Assembly: GCA_965225735.1 (NCBI GenBank)
Contig: CBDDBN010000030.1
Span: 372,001 to 436,000 of the forward strand
Length of the DNA stretch: 64,000 nucleotides
Direction of reading: 5' to 3'
Source: Denitrobaculum sp965225735
Lineage (GTDB): Bacteria; Pseudomonadota; Alphaproteobacteria; Kiloniellales; Kiloniellaceae
The translations under genes and the position numbers were made by a program. Of this stretch, positions 35,567 through 43,266 are shown in pieces. Every line of letters begins with the position of its first letter. The stretch's first letter is position 1. The notes below the pieces were generated by a model. It worked only from the letters and a program-made list of their open reading frames with translations, ran no database searches and was not told the DNA's origin.

Positions 35567-36386
35567 TTCTCTGAACCTAGATTTGCCTTAACGATTGCCA
35601 TTCCATTGTACAGAGCTAACGCAGGCATGGAAGTATTATGAAGAGATTGATTTGATTATTTTTCAATCATCAGGTGAACTCGCATACCAACCTTCGCAAA
35701 GTTGTAGAGCAAACTGGTAGCTGATCGACCTGTGTCGCGCGACAATCAGACGGGTTCACAGGGTGCTTTTTGACACTTGTTGGTTTCTTGGCCACCGACC
35801 ATGATGGATTCTGATTAGCAGAACTTAGTTCCGATAGGCACAACACATAATTCCATTGTGCAAAACGCCGGTGGGCGAAAGCTCACGGGAGGCCACCTCC
35901 AACTAAATTCTAGGTCGCGATAATCTTTGATTGGCCGCCCCTGCCACTCCCTCGAGGAGCTAGAGGAATACGTCGCCTCCTTGAACGCCCCTATAGGATT
36001 GTCATGACTATGCAAGACCTTCTTGTTTTCATGAAGCAACCGATCAAATTACCAAATTATCATCGGAAATTCCTATCACAGGATCGCTTGACCATTAGCG
36101 GTTTTGCGGCGAAAAGCTGCGCGCTGCCGTTGCGGAGCTCGTCAACGCTTGTTGTGGTCCATCCGGCAATTGACGAATCCGCCTTTGGCAATCACCTTTG
36201 ACTACAACAGACCGCTGAATTCCCGAACAGACCACCAAACATTCAAACCGCCACGCCAACCACTCGTGGAGTAGCGGATCGCTCTGGCCCTGCGCCAAAA
36301 CCTGGAACACAAACCGGTAAATTAAACCACCCGCGGCCTGTCTGCGGAATTTGAACTGAACACGACCGCTTTTTGGAACACGCAAC
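35567..36386. other. Long gap without a supportable gene
   Basis: 820 bp marking the return from AT-rich to GC-rich sequence, between the nuclease-like gene and sbtA. Short frames on both strands (for example 35815-36039 minus and 36004-36201 plus) lack start signals and family resemblance. It may hold decayed mobile or accessory sequence; no att site or transposase was recognised. Confidence 0.45.
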
Positions 36387-37394
36387 ATGACCGAGGTGCT
36401 TTCCCTTGCTTCCGAGAACCTGGTCTCTCCGATGGTCCTGTCCTTCGCGCTGGGCCTGGTGGCCGCGCTGGCGCGATCCGATCTGTCCATCCCGGAGGCG
36501 GTCGCCAAGGCATTGTCGGTCTATCTGCTCTTCGCTATCGGCTTTAAGGGCGGGGTCAGCGTGGCGGAGCACGGCGTCGATGCGTCTCTGATCAAGTCGC
36601 TGATCGCCGGCATGATCCTCTCGGCGATCCTGCCTTTTCTCGCCTTCGCCCTGTTACGCCTGCTCTCCAAAATGGACCGGCTGAACGCCGCCGCGGTCGC
36701 CGGGCATTACGGCTCGATCTCCATCGTCACCTTCGTCGCGGCCACCTCGGTTCTGGAAAGCCAGGGCATTCTGGCCGAGGGCTACATGGTGGCGGTTGCG
36801 GCGGCGATGGAAGCGCCGGCCATTCTCTCGGCGCTCTGGCTGGTCTCTCGCAATGGCGGCAGCGGCAGTGGCAACGAGGGAGGCGACGGCAAGGGCCGCA
36901 TGGACGCCAAGCTCTGGCGGGAGGTGCTGCTCAACGGCTCGATCGTGCTGCTGGTTGGGGCCTTCCTGATCGGTTGGATCACTGGGCCGAAAGGCCTGAG
37001 CGATATCGAAGCCTTCGTGGTAACGCCTTTCAAAGGCGTGCTCTGTCTCTTCCTGCTGGATATGGGCCTGTTGGCGGGCCGCGGCATGCGCTCCGGCCGC
37101 GGGGCGATCGGCCTGGGCGGCGTGGCCTTCGGCCTGATCATGCCGGTCCTGGGCGGCTGCGCCGGTCTGCTGGCCGCCATGCTGCTCGGCCTGTCGACGG
37201 GCGGCACGCTATTGCTGATGGTGCTCTCGGCCTCGGCCAGCTATATCGCCGTGCCTGCCGCGATGCGGGTTGCCTTGCCGGAGGCGAACCCTTCCATATA
37301 TCTCACTCTATCCCTGGGCGTGACCTTCCCTTTCAATCTGATCCTGGGAATCCCCCTCTACCTTGCGCTCGCGCAGGCTATGACCGGAGGCTGA
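36387..37394 (+). CDS. sbtA: SbtA-type sodium-dependent bicarbonate permease
   Basis: 335 residues, mostly hydrophobic, about ten membrane helices in two inverted halves. 'LSVYLLFAIGFKGGVSVAEHG' and 'AVAGHYGSISIVTFVAATSVLESQG' match the DUF897/SbtA family, which imports bicarbonate with sodium. The next gene, two bases on, encodes a PII-like protein, the usual SbtB regulator. Substrate specificity in heterotrophs is inferred. Confidence 0.9.
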   Translation: MTEVLSLASENLVSPMVLSFALGLVAALARSDLSIPEAVAKALSVYLLFAIGFKGGVSVAEHGVDASLIKSLIAGMILSAILPFLAFALLRLLSKMDRLNAAAVAGHYGSISIVTFVAATSVLESQGILAEGYMVAVAAAMEAPAILSALWLVSRNGGSGSGNEGGDGKGRMDAKLWREVLLNGSIVLLVGAFLIGWITGPKGLSDIEAFVVTPFKGVLCLFLLDMGLLAGRGMRSGRGAIGLGGVAFGLIMPVLGGCAGLLAAMLLGLSTGGTLLLMVLSASASYIAVPAAMRVALPEANPSIYLTLSLGVTFPFNLILGIPLYLALAQAMTGG

Positions 37395-37395
37395 C

Positions 37396-37707
37396 ATGAA
37401 AACGCACAAAGCCAAACGGGTTGAAATCACCATCGAACGGGTCATGCAGTCGCGCCTGACCGAGGCGCTGCAGTCCGCGGACGTGACCGGCTATACGATC
37501 CTTCCAGTGCTCGGTGGCTCGGGGCGGTCGGGAGAGTGGAGCCGCGCCGGGCAGGTCAGTCAGGCAGGCGGCATGGTCCACGTGGTCTGCATCGTGCGGC
37601 CGGAACGCCTCGATACCCTGCTCGACGCCGCCTTCTCCGTGGTCGAGCGCCATATCGGCGTGGTCTGCGTCACCGAGTGCGAAGTACTGCGCGCTGAGCG
37701 ATTCTAA
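37396..37707 (+). CDS. sbtB: PII-like regulator SbtB
   Basis: 103 residues: 'RVEITIERVMQSRLTEALQSADVTGYTILPVLGGSGRSGEW' has the PII-type beta-alpha-beta and a T-loop region; the C-terminus is 'VVCVTECEVLRAERF'. The CxxxxC redox tail of some cyanobacterial SbtB proteins is absent. Its Shine-Dalgarno GGAGG lies over the sbtA stop. Expected to bind adenine nucleotides and gate SbtA at the membrane. Confidence 0.87.
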   Translation: MKTHKAKRVEITIERVMQSRLTEALQSADVTGYTILPVLGGSGRSGEWSRAGQVSQAGGMVHVVCIVRPERLDTLLDAAFSVVERHIGVVCVTECEVLRAERF

Positions 37708-37717
37708 GGAAACCTGC

Positions 37718-37736
37718 GGGGGAAGCACCTTCCCCC
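37718..37736. repeat. GGGGGAAG hairpin family, copy 2; likely bidirectional terminator
   Basis: GGGGGAAG, CAC, CTTCCCCC: an 8-bp perfect stem between the convergent sbtB and cytochrome genes, followed by ACGCCCTC as in the 32.1-kb copy. Confidence 0.65.
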
Positions 37737-37758
37737 ACGCCCTCGGACACTTTCAGAT

Positions 37759-38277
37759 CTAGTTAAGCTGGTGGTCCGGACCCGAGACCTGCCGCGCGAG
37801 GGCCTCGACGACGGTCTCGATCTCCGAAGGTTCCAGGCGGCCGTGGCCAGTCAGAAACTCCGCGACCAGGTGACCGGAATAGCGGCCGATCAGAACACCG
37901 TCGCGCATGCCCAGATGCAGCCGTGCGAAATCGACGGCGCGGCCGTGGCAGATCACGCAGCGATCTTGGAACAGAGCGCCTGCTTCCAGGATTGCCGTCA
38001 GGTGCGCCATCATCACCTCGACCTCGGCGGGGGAAAGTTTGCCATGTCCGCGCATGAGAAAAGCGCGGACCTCCATCCCGTTCGTCTTGCCGGTCAGCTC
38101 CCCGTCCGCGCGCAGGATCGATTCCTGCACGAAATCGCCAGCGTGTTCCAGATGGCAGCCGGCGCAGCGGCGCTCGTAGAGGCCGTGCGGATCGACATCA
38201 GCGGCCCAGGCGCTGCAGGCCGCGAAGGACAGCGCCGCGAAAACCAGGGCCAGGGTGATGGGATAGCGAAGCTTCAT
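37759..38277 (-). CDS. Periplasmic dihaem cytochrome c
   Basis: 172 residues with a signal peptide ('ITLALVFAALSFAACSAWA') and two haem-binding sites, CAGCH (Cys38-His42) and CVICH (Cys107-His111). Two similar c-type domains each carry a histidine/methionine-containing distal region ('MRGHGKLSPAEVEVMMAHL', 'LTGHGRLEPSEIETVVEAL'). An electron carrier in the periplasm; its partner oxidase or dehydrogenase is not in the window. Convergent with sbtB. Confidence 0.85.
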   Translation of the reverse strand: MKLRYPITLALVFAALSFAACSAWAADVDPHGLYERRCAGCHLEHAGDFVQESILRADGELTGKTNGMEVRAFLMRGHGKLSPAEVEVMMAHLTAILEAGALFQDRCVICHGRAVDFARLHLGMRDGVLIGRYSGHLVAEFLTGHGRLEPSEIETVVEALARQVSGPDHQLN

Positions 38278-38362
38278 GATGGCCAGCCTCCTGCTGAAGA
38301 CGCAGAGAGGCTAGCCGCTTTCCGGCGCGACGGCCTTGAGGAAGATCAAGACAAGCGCGCTA

Positions 38363-39097
38363 TTACTCCGCCGCAGCCGATTTCATTTCCGCTTGCCGCA
38401 GGCGCTGTTCGCTGCCCGGGCATTCGCGCGGGAAAGGCGCAAGGGCGCTGAGCAGCAGCCAGTCGGGCAGCGCGCGGCAAAGATCCTTCGGACCCTCCAG
38501 GCGGATGTCGCCCCGGCGGATCTCAGCGCGCAGATCGCGGAAGCCGCGCCAGGCCTCGACGAAGCGGCGGATGTCGGCATTCAGGATCACGTCGGGTTCA
38601 TAGCCGGGATTCTTCAGACACATGTCGACCTTGCCGTCCTTATGCACCAGCCAGAAACGGCGGAGCTCTGACGGCGTGCCGGAGAAGAGGAACTCCAGCA
38701 CCGTGCGGCCCGCGGGCATGGCCTCGACATTCAAGCGCGTGTGCATGCTCCAGGCAAGAAAGGCCGGGTCCAGGTCGTCATGCTCCATGTCGCGCGACCA
38801 GCGCTGGCCCCAGACCGCGAGATCCATGATGATCGGGTTCAATTCGCTGCCCGACTGGGTCGGCCAATACTCATAGCCGCGGGCGTTCTCCAGCGGCCGG
38901 CGCTCGAGCAGACCGGCCCGCTCGAGCTGGGCCAGACGCTGGGTCAGCAGCGTGGCAGAAATACGCGGCACTCCACGGTGGATCTCATTAAAGCGGCGGC
39001 ATCCATCGAGTAGGCGGCTCATCACCAGGAGCGTCCAGCGCTCGCAGAGCAGCTCCGCGGCGAGCGCCAGCGGACAGTACTGACCGTAACCTTTCAT
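38363..39097 (-). CDS. HxlR family transcriptional regulator
   Basis: 244 residues. The N-terminal winged helix 'CPLALAAELLCERWTLLVMSRLLDGCRRFNEIHRGVPRIS' is HxlR-type; the C-terminal half ('VLEFLFSGTPSELRRFWLVHKDGKVDMCLK') resembles an SCP2-like ligand domain, seen in a subset of the family. Divergent from the BBE-type flavoprotein across 158 bp, so it probably controls that gene. RBS AGAGG precedes the ATG. Confidence 0.87.
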   Translation of the reverse strand: MKGYGQYCPLALAAELLCERWTLLVMSRLLDGCRRFNEIHRGVPRISATLLTQRLAQLERAGLLERRPLENARGYEYWPTQSGSELNPIIMDLAVWGQRWSRDMEHDDLDPAFLAWSMHTRLNVEAMPAGRTVLEFLFSGTPSELRRFWLVHKDGKVDMCLKNPGYEPDVILNADIRRFVEAWRGFRDLRAEIRRGDIRLEGPKDLCRALPDWLLLSALAPFPRECPGSEQRLRQAEMKSAAAE

Positions 39098-39255
39098 GGC
39101 GGCATTCCTCTCTCACTCTTGTTTGTTGCAGAGACTCTTTCAGGACTCGAAAATCCCCGCAACTACAGAATCTGTAGCCACTCCAGATTCCTGACTATCC
39201 GGCTGGCGGATTCCGCGGCAGGCTATCGACGGCAAGCTGAAAAGGGGATGGAGGC

Positions 39256-40632
39256 ATGTCCGACTCAAGGTCGATTAAAAAACTGCGCGGTGAAGTCAAA
39301 GGTCGCCTGCTGTTGCCCGGCGAAGCGGATTACGACACGACGCGGCAGGTCTGGAACGCCATGATCGACCGGCGGCCGGCGGCAATTCTTGTCTGCGCCG
39401 ATGCCCTGGACGTGGCGGCAGGCGTGCGGGCAGCGGCGGAAGCCGGCCTGGCCATCTGCGTGCGCGGCGGCGGGCACAACGTGGCGGGCACGGCCGTCGC
39501 GGATGGCGCGCTGATGATCGATCTCTCCGAGATGCGCGGGGTCGAGGTTGATGCCGGCAAGCGCCGGGCGCGGGTGGAAGGCGGAGCCTTGCTCAGCGAT
39601 CTGGACGCGGCGACCCAGGCGCAGGGGCTGGCGACGCCTGGCGGCGTGGTCTCCTCCACCGGGGTCGCGGGCCTGACCCTCGGCGGCGGCTTCGGCTGGC
39701 TGTCGCGGCTGCACGGCTTGGCGGCGGACAATCTGCTGGCGGTGGAGCTGGTGCTGGCTGACGGCCGTCAGGTGCGGGCCAGCGCAGAAGAGCACCCGGA
39801 GCTCTTCTGGGGCCTGCGCGGCGGCAGCGGCAACTTCGGTGTCGCGACAGCCTTCGAATTCGCGCTCCATCCGCTCGGGCCGGAGGTGCTTTTCGGGCCT
39901 ATGGTCTTTTCGCTGGCCGAGGCGCCGACGGTGTTGCAGCAATACGAGGCCTTTGCGCTCGCTGCTCCCCGGGCCTGCTGCGTCTGGGCCGACCTCATGA
40001 CCGCGCCGCCCCTGCCCTTCCTGCCGGAGGAGGTGCATGGCAGCAAGGTCCTGACCCTGATGCAGTGCTTTGCCGGCGACCCCGAGGAAGGGCGCACCGT
40101 GCTGGCGCCCCTGCGCGACTTCGGCAAGGTTCTGGGCGAGGCGGTGATGTCCCGCCCCTATTGCGAGGCGCAGGCGATCTTGGACAGCGCGTACGACAAG
40201 GGGGCGCGCAATTACTGGAGTGGGCACAATTTTGCGCGCCTGGAGGATCCGCTGCCCGAAACCCTCAGCGAGATTGCGGCCGGGCTGCCAACGCCGGAAT
40301 CCGACATCCTGATCAGCCAGCTCGGCGGCGCCATAGCCGACAAGGCGCCGGACGAAAGCGCCTATCCCCACAGGCAGGCCAACTTCGCCATCACACCAGG
40401 CGTGCGCTGGCGAAATCCGGCGGAGGACGAAGCTCAGGTCGCCTGGCTGCGCGCCGCATCGGAACGCATCGGCGCCCTGACCGAGGCCGGCTGTTACGTC
40501 AACTTCATCAGCGAGACCGAGGGCCGCGCGCAGGAGGCCTACGGGCCGAACTACGCCAGGCTCGCGGCTTTGAAGAAGCAATACGATCCGGGGAACCTCT
40601 TCCGCAGCAATCAGAACGTGACGCCGGAGTGA
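39256..40632 (+). CDS. FAD-binding oxidoreductase of the berberine-bridge type
   Basis: 458 residues: PCMH-type FAD domain with 'CVRGGGHNVAGTAVADG', where His74 is the expected covalent FAD site, 'TLGGGFGWLSRLHGLAADNL', and a C-terminal BBE segment 'YGPNYARLAALKKQYDPGNLFRSNQNV'. The second covalent cysteine of bicovalent members is not evident. Such enzymes oxidise sugars, alkaloids or phenolics; the substrate here is unknown. GGAGG precedes the ATG. Likely regulated by the divergent HxlR protein. Confidence 0.9.
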   Translation: MSDSRSIKKLRGEVKGRLLLPGEADYDTTRQVWNAMIDRRPAAILVCADALDVAAGVRAAAEAGLAICVRGGGHNVAGTAVADGALMIDLSEMRGVEVDAGKRRARVEGGALLSDLDAATQAQGLATPGGVVSSTGVAGLTLGGGFGWLSRLHGLAADNLLAVELVLADGRQVRASAEEHPELFWGLRGGSGNFGVATAFEFALHPLGPEVLFGPMVFSLAEAPTVLQQYEAFALAAPRACCVWADLMTAPPLPFLPEEVHGSKVLTLMQCFAGDPEEGRTVLAPLRDFGKVLGEAVMSRPYCEAQAILDSAYDKGARNYWSGHNFARLEDPLPETLSEIAAGLPTPESDILISQLGGAIADKAPDESAYPHRQANFAITPGVRWRNPAEDEAQVAWLRAASERIGALTEAGCYVNFISETEGRAQEAYGPNYARLAALKKQYDPGNLFRSNQNVTPE

Positions 40633-40642
40633 CGAACGAAAT

Positions 40643-40663
40643 CGGGGGAACCTCGTTCCCCCG
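40643..40663. repeat. GGGGGAAC hairpin family, copy 3
   Basis: CGGGGGAAC, CTC, GTTCCCCCG: a 9-bp perfect stem directly after the flavoprotein stop, followed by CGCCACC. Probable terminator or REP-like unit. Confidence 0.65.
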
Positions 40664-40757
40664 CGCCACCATGTTGATTCGCCGTGCGGTGGGTGGCCGT
40701 GGCTGTTGTAAAGCGGTAGAATGGCTTAGCGCTTCTGACTGAAAAGGAGCAGGAGAA

Positions 40758-40946
40758 ATGGGCGACAAGTCGCCGTCCAGTGCAGCAACTGACAAACATG
40801 CGCGCGCGAATGCGGAGGCTAAGCGCCTTGTGGACGAACTATCAACTGTCGCCGGAGCTAAAAGACTAGGTGCTGCGGCTTATGAAACGGCGAAAGCAGA
40901 CATGGCAAAGGCCCGGCGTAAGCTAAAGGCAAAACGCGAGCCATAA
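40758..40946 (+). CDS. Small basic protein of unknown function
   Basis: 62 residues, Lys/Ala/Arg-rich, helical throughout ('RANAEAKRLVDELSTVAGAKRLGAAAYETAKADMAKARRK'). An AGGAGCAGGAGAA ribosome binding site stands directly before the ATG and a hairpin follows the stop, which supports a real gene. No family recognised. Confidence 0.5.
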   Translation: MGDKSPSSAATDKHARANAEAKRLVDELSTVAGAKRLGAAAYETAKADMAKARRKLKAKREP

Positions 40947-40950
40947 GGAA

Positions 40951-40974
40951 AGGCCCCGCGTCGCCGCGAGGCCT
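40951..40974. terminator. Bidirectional hairpin between convergent genes
   Basis: AGGCC/GGCCT and CGCG/CGCG stack, with one mismatch, around a TCGC loop, between the small basic protein gene and the malyl-CoA lyase gene. Confidence 0.6.
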
Positions 40975-41009
40975 CCTTCACTAAACCTTTGTCGCTTCGT
41001 AGGTAAAAG

Positions 41010-41990
41010 TTATCCCGCAGCGGCGATCTGTTCGGCTTTCTTGACCATCACCTCGGCCTGCTTGATGGAAGCAATGTCGATCAGGCGGCCGTCGAGGGAG
41101 ACGGCGCCCTTGCCTTCGGCCTGAGCCTGGGCCATGGCCTCCAGAATTCGGCGGGCCTGGGTGACCTCTTTTTCGGAGGGTGAGTTGACCTCGTTGGCGA
41201 GGTCGATCTGGCTTGGGTGGATCGCCCACTTGCCCTCGCAGCCCAGGATGGTTGCGCGATAGGCCTGGGCCTTGAAGCCGTCCGGATCGGAGAAGTCGCC
41301 GAAGGGACCGTCGATCGGGCGCAGGCCGTTGGCGCGGGCAGCCACCACCATGCGCGAGATGGCGTAGTGCCACATGTCGCCCCAGTGATAGTCACGCGGC
41401 TCGTCGCCCACCTTGTCGGTCAGCACGCCATAGTTGGGGTTCGGGCCGCCGATCACCGTGGTGCGGGCCTTGGTGGAGGCGGCGTAATCGGCAACGCCGA
41501 AGTGCAGGCTTTCGTTGCGCTTGGACGCGGCGGCGATGGCATCCACATTGGCCATGCCCAAAGCCGTCTCGATGATCATCTCGAAGCCGATCTTCTTCTT
41601 GCGGCCCACCGCATCCTCGACCTGGGTGACCAGCATGTCGAGCGCATAGACATCGGCAGCGGTGCCCACCTTCGGGATCATGATCATGTCAAGACGCTCG
41701 CCGCCCTGCTCGATCACATCGACCACGTCGCGGTACATGTAGTGGGTGTCCAGGCCGTTGATGCGCACGGAGATGGTCTTGTCGCCCCAATCGAGATCGT
41801 TCAGGGCTTCGATGATGTTCTTACGGGCCTGGGCCTTGTCGTCAGGCGCCACGGCATCCTCCAGATCCAGGAAGATGACATCAGCGGCGGACTTGGCGGC
41901 CTTTTCGAAAAACTGCGGACTGCTGCCCGGGACGGCCAGTTCGCTGCGGTTCAGGCGGGCGGTGGCCTGTTCGACAATGGTAAAGCTCAT
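41010..41990 (-). CDS. mcl1: L-malyl-CoA/beta-methylmalyl-CoA lyase
   Basis: 326 residues of the HpcH/HpaI-CitE family. 'RSELAVPGSSPQFFEKAAKSAADVIFLDLEDAVAPDDKAQAR' and 'GFEMIIETALGMANVDAIAA', with 'LHFGVADYAAST', closely fit the Mcl1 enzymes of the ethylmalonyl-CoA pathway and 3-hydroxypropionate cycle, which split malyl-CoA and methylmalyl-CoA. RBS GAGGAAAT precedes the ATG. No other gene of the pathway is beside it. Confidence 0.88.
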   Translation of the reverse strand: MSFTIVEQATARLNRSELAVPGSSPQFFEKAAKSAADVIFLDLEDAVAPDDKAQARKNIIEALNDLDWGDKTISVRINGLDTHYMYRDVVDVIEQGGERLDMIMIPKVGTAADVYALDMLVTQVEDAVGRKKKIGFEMIIETALGMANVDAIAAASKRNESLHFGVADYAASTKARTTVIGGPNPNYGVLTDKVGDEPRDYHWGDMWHYAISRMVVAARANGLRPIDGPFGDFSDPDGFKAQAYRATILGCEGKWAIHPSQIDLANEVNSPSEKEVTQARRILEAMAQAQAEGKGAVSLDGRLIDIASIKQAEVMVKKAEQIAAAG

Positions 41991-42147
41991 GGGGATTTCC
42001 TCGTTTCCTGCTGTGACCTGACCCTTGTGCTGCGCAGCATTACCATACCGATTATGTCGAACCGCGCAGCTATCGTGAAATTTCCGGCAAATATTGCGGC
42101 GCAGTATAGACAGAATATTTCGCGCTGCAACAAGGCTTTTTTTGCGC

Positions 42148-42211
42148 TAGAGCGCGTCATGTTTTAACGGAAACACTCCGTGTTTTCGCTAAAACATGTG
42201 AACCCGCTCTA
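42148..42211. repeat. 64-bp palindrome bounded by TAGAGCG/CGCTCTA
   Basis: TAGAGCG at the left and CGCTCTA at the right enclose CATGTTTTA/TAAAACATG and an imperfect 10-bp inner pair, so most of the element can fold into one long hairpin. It lies in the 304-bp gap between mcl1 and xerD. Confidence 0.75.
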
Positions 42212-42222
42212 CATCAAATGGT

Positions 42223-42286
42223 TAGAGCAGATTCACCGGTACGACGGATCGCCGAAGGCGATTCCATCTAAACCGGATCTGCTCTA
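42223..42286. repeat. 64-bp palindrome bounded by TAGAGCAGAT/ATCTGCTCTA
   Basis: A second element of the same length 11 bp from the first, with a 10-bp perfect terminal stem and an inner GATCGCC/GGCGATT stem. The shared TAGAGC ends suggest one family of intergenic palindromes. The remainder of the gap shows no gene. Confidence 0.7.
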
Positions 42287-42294
42287 GGGAAGCA

Positions 42295-43263
42295 CTATTT
42301 GGCGGCAAGCGGATGGTGGTTCAGAACCAGCGACTTCATGCGCTCGCTGAGCACATGGGTGTAGATCTGGGTGGTGGAGATGTCGGCATGGCCGAGCATC
42401 TTCTGCACCGCGCGCAGATCGGCGCCATGATCCAGCAGATGGCTGGCGAACGCATGGCGCAGGACATGGGGAGAGAGTTTGGCAGGATCGAGTCCGGCAG
42501 CCATCGCAAGGTCTTTGAGCAGTTGACCCACGCGGTGGCGGGTCAGGTGTCCGGACTTGCCGCGCGAAGGGAAAAGCCAGGGCGAGTCCGGTAGTTTCTT
42601 GCCGTCGTGCGCCTTCGCCGCCTGCTTGCTCATCAGAAAACGCGTGCGGATCTCCCGATAGACGGACAGCGCCTCGCGCGCCGGTGCGCTCAGAGGGACA
42701 AGGCGCTCGCGCCCGCCCTTGCCCCGCACCAGCAGGACGCGCGGATCGCGGGCGGTGGATGAAAGCGGTAGGGAGACAAGCTCCGACACGCGCAGACCGG
42801 TGGCATAGAGCAGTTCCAGCAGCGCCAACAACCGAATTCCTTCCGGTGAGGGATCGGCCCGGGCAACCTCCAGAAGACGATCCACCTCGGCTTCACTCAG
42901 GATCTTCGGCAGGGGACGGCCCTGGCGCGGCGATTCCAGTCCGGTCGTTGGATCGTCTCCACGCAGGCGGTCCTCGTAGAGAAAACGATAGAACTGGCGG
43001 AGGGCCGAAAGCCGCCGCGCCGCCGTGCGCGGCGCCATGCCGCTGGCGCTCAGGGCCTGAAGATAAGCGCGCAGATCCTCGGTCGCGGCATCGCCGAGGC
43101 TTTTGCGCCGGCCGCTGAGAAAATCTTCGCAGTGTTCGAGGTCGCGCCGATAGGCCTCAAGAGTATTGGCGGCAGCCCCGCGTTCGGCGGCCAGCATCTC
43201 CAGAAAGGCGTCACTGTTTGCGCCCAGGGTAACGGATCGCTCCGAACGCGTTGACTCCGGCAC
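42295..43263 (-). CDS. xerD: Tyrosine recombinase XerD-type
   Basis: Resolves chromosome dimers at dif with XerC. The 322 residues have the N-terminal SAM-like domain and the full catalytic set Arg158, Lys182, His266, Arg269, His292 and nucleophile Tyr301 ('GHADISTTQIYTHV'). The start is GTG three bases after the upstream 701-residue gene, so they share a transcript. XerC and XerD cannot be separated with certainty by eye. Confidence 0.9.
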   Translation of the reverse strand: MPESTRSERSVTLGANSDAFLEMLAAERGAAANTLEAYRRDLEHCEDFLSGRRKSLGDAATEDLRAYLQALSASGMAPRTAARRLSALRQFYRFLYEDRLRGDDPTTGLESPRQGRPLPKILSEAEVDRLLEVARADPSPEGIRLLALLELLYATGLRVSELVSLPLSSTARDPRVLLVRGKGGRERLVPLSAPAREALSVYREIRTRFLMSKQAAKAHDGKKLPDSPWLFPSRGKSGHLTRHRVGQLLKDLAMAAGLDPAKLSPHVLRHAFASHLLDHGADLRAVQKMLGHADISTTQIYTHVLSERMKSLVLNHHPLAAK

Positions 43264-43266
43264 CGC

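Noticed and set aside
35815..36201. Short overlapping frames read as a possible integrase or transposase remnant
   Set aside because: No catalytic residues, inverted ends or similarity that I could recognise.
42295..43263. Reading the XerD-type recombinase as a phage or island integrase
   Set aside because: Length, full RKHRHY set and chromosomal housekeeping context fit XerC/XerD; no att repeats or phage genes nearby.
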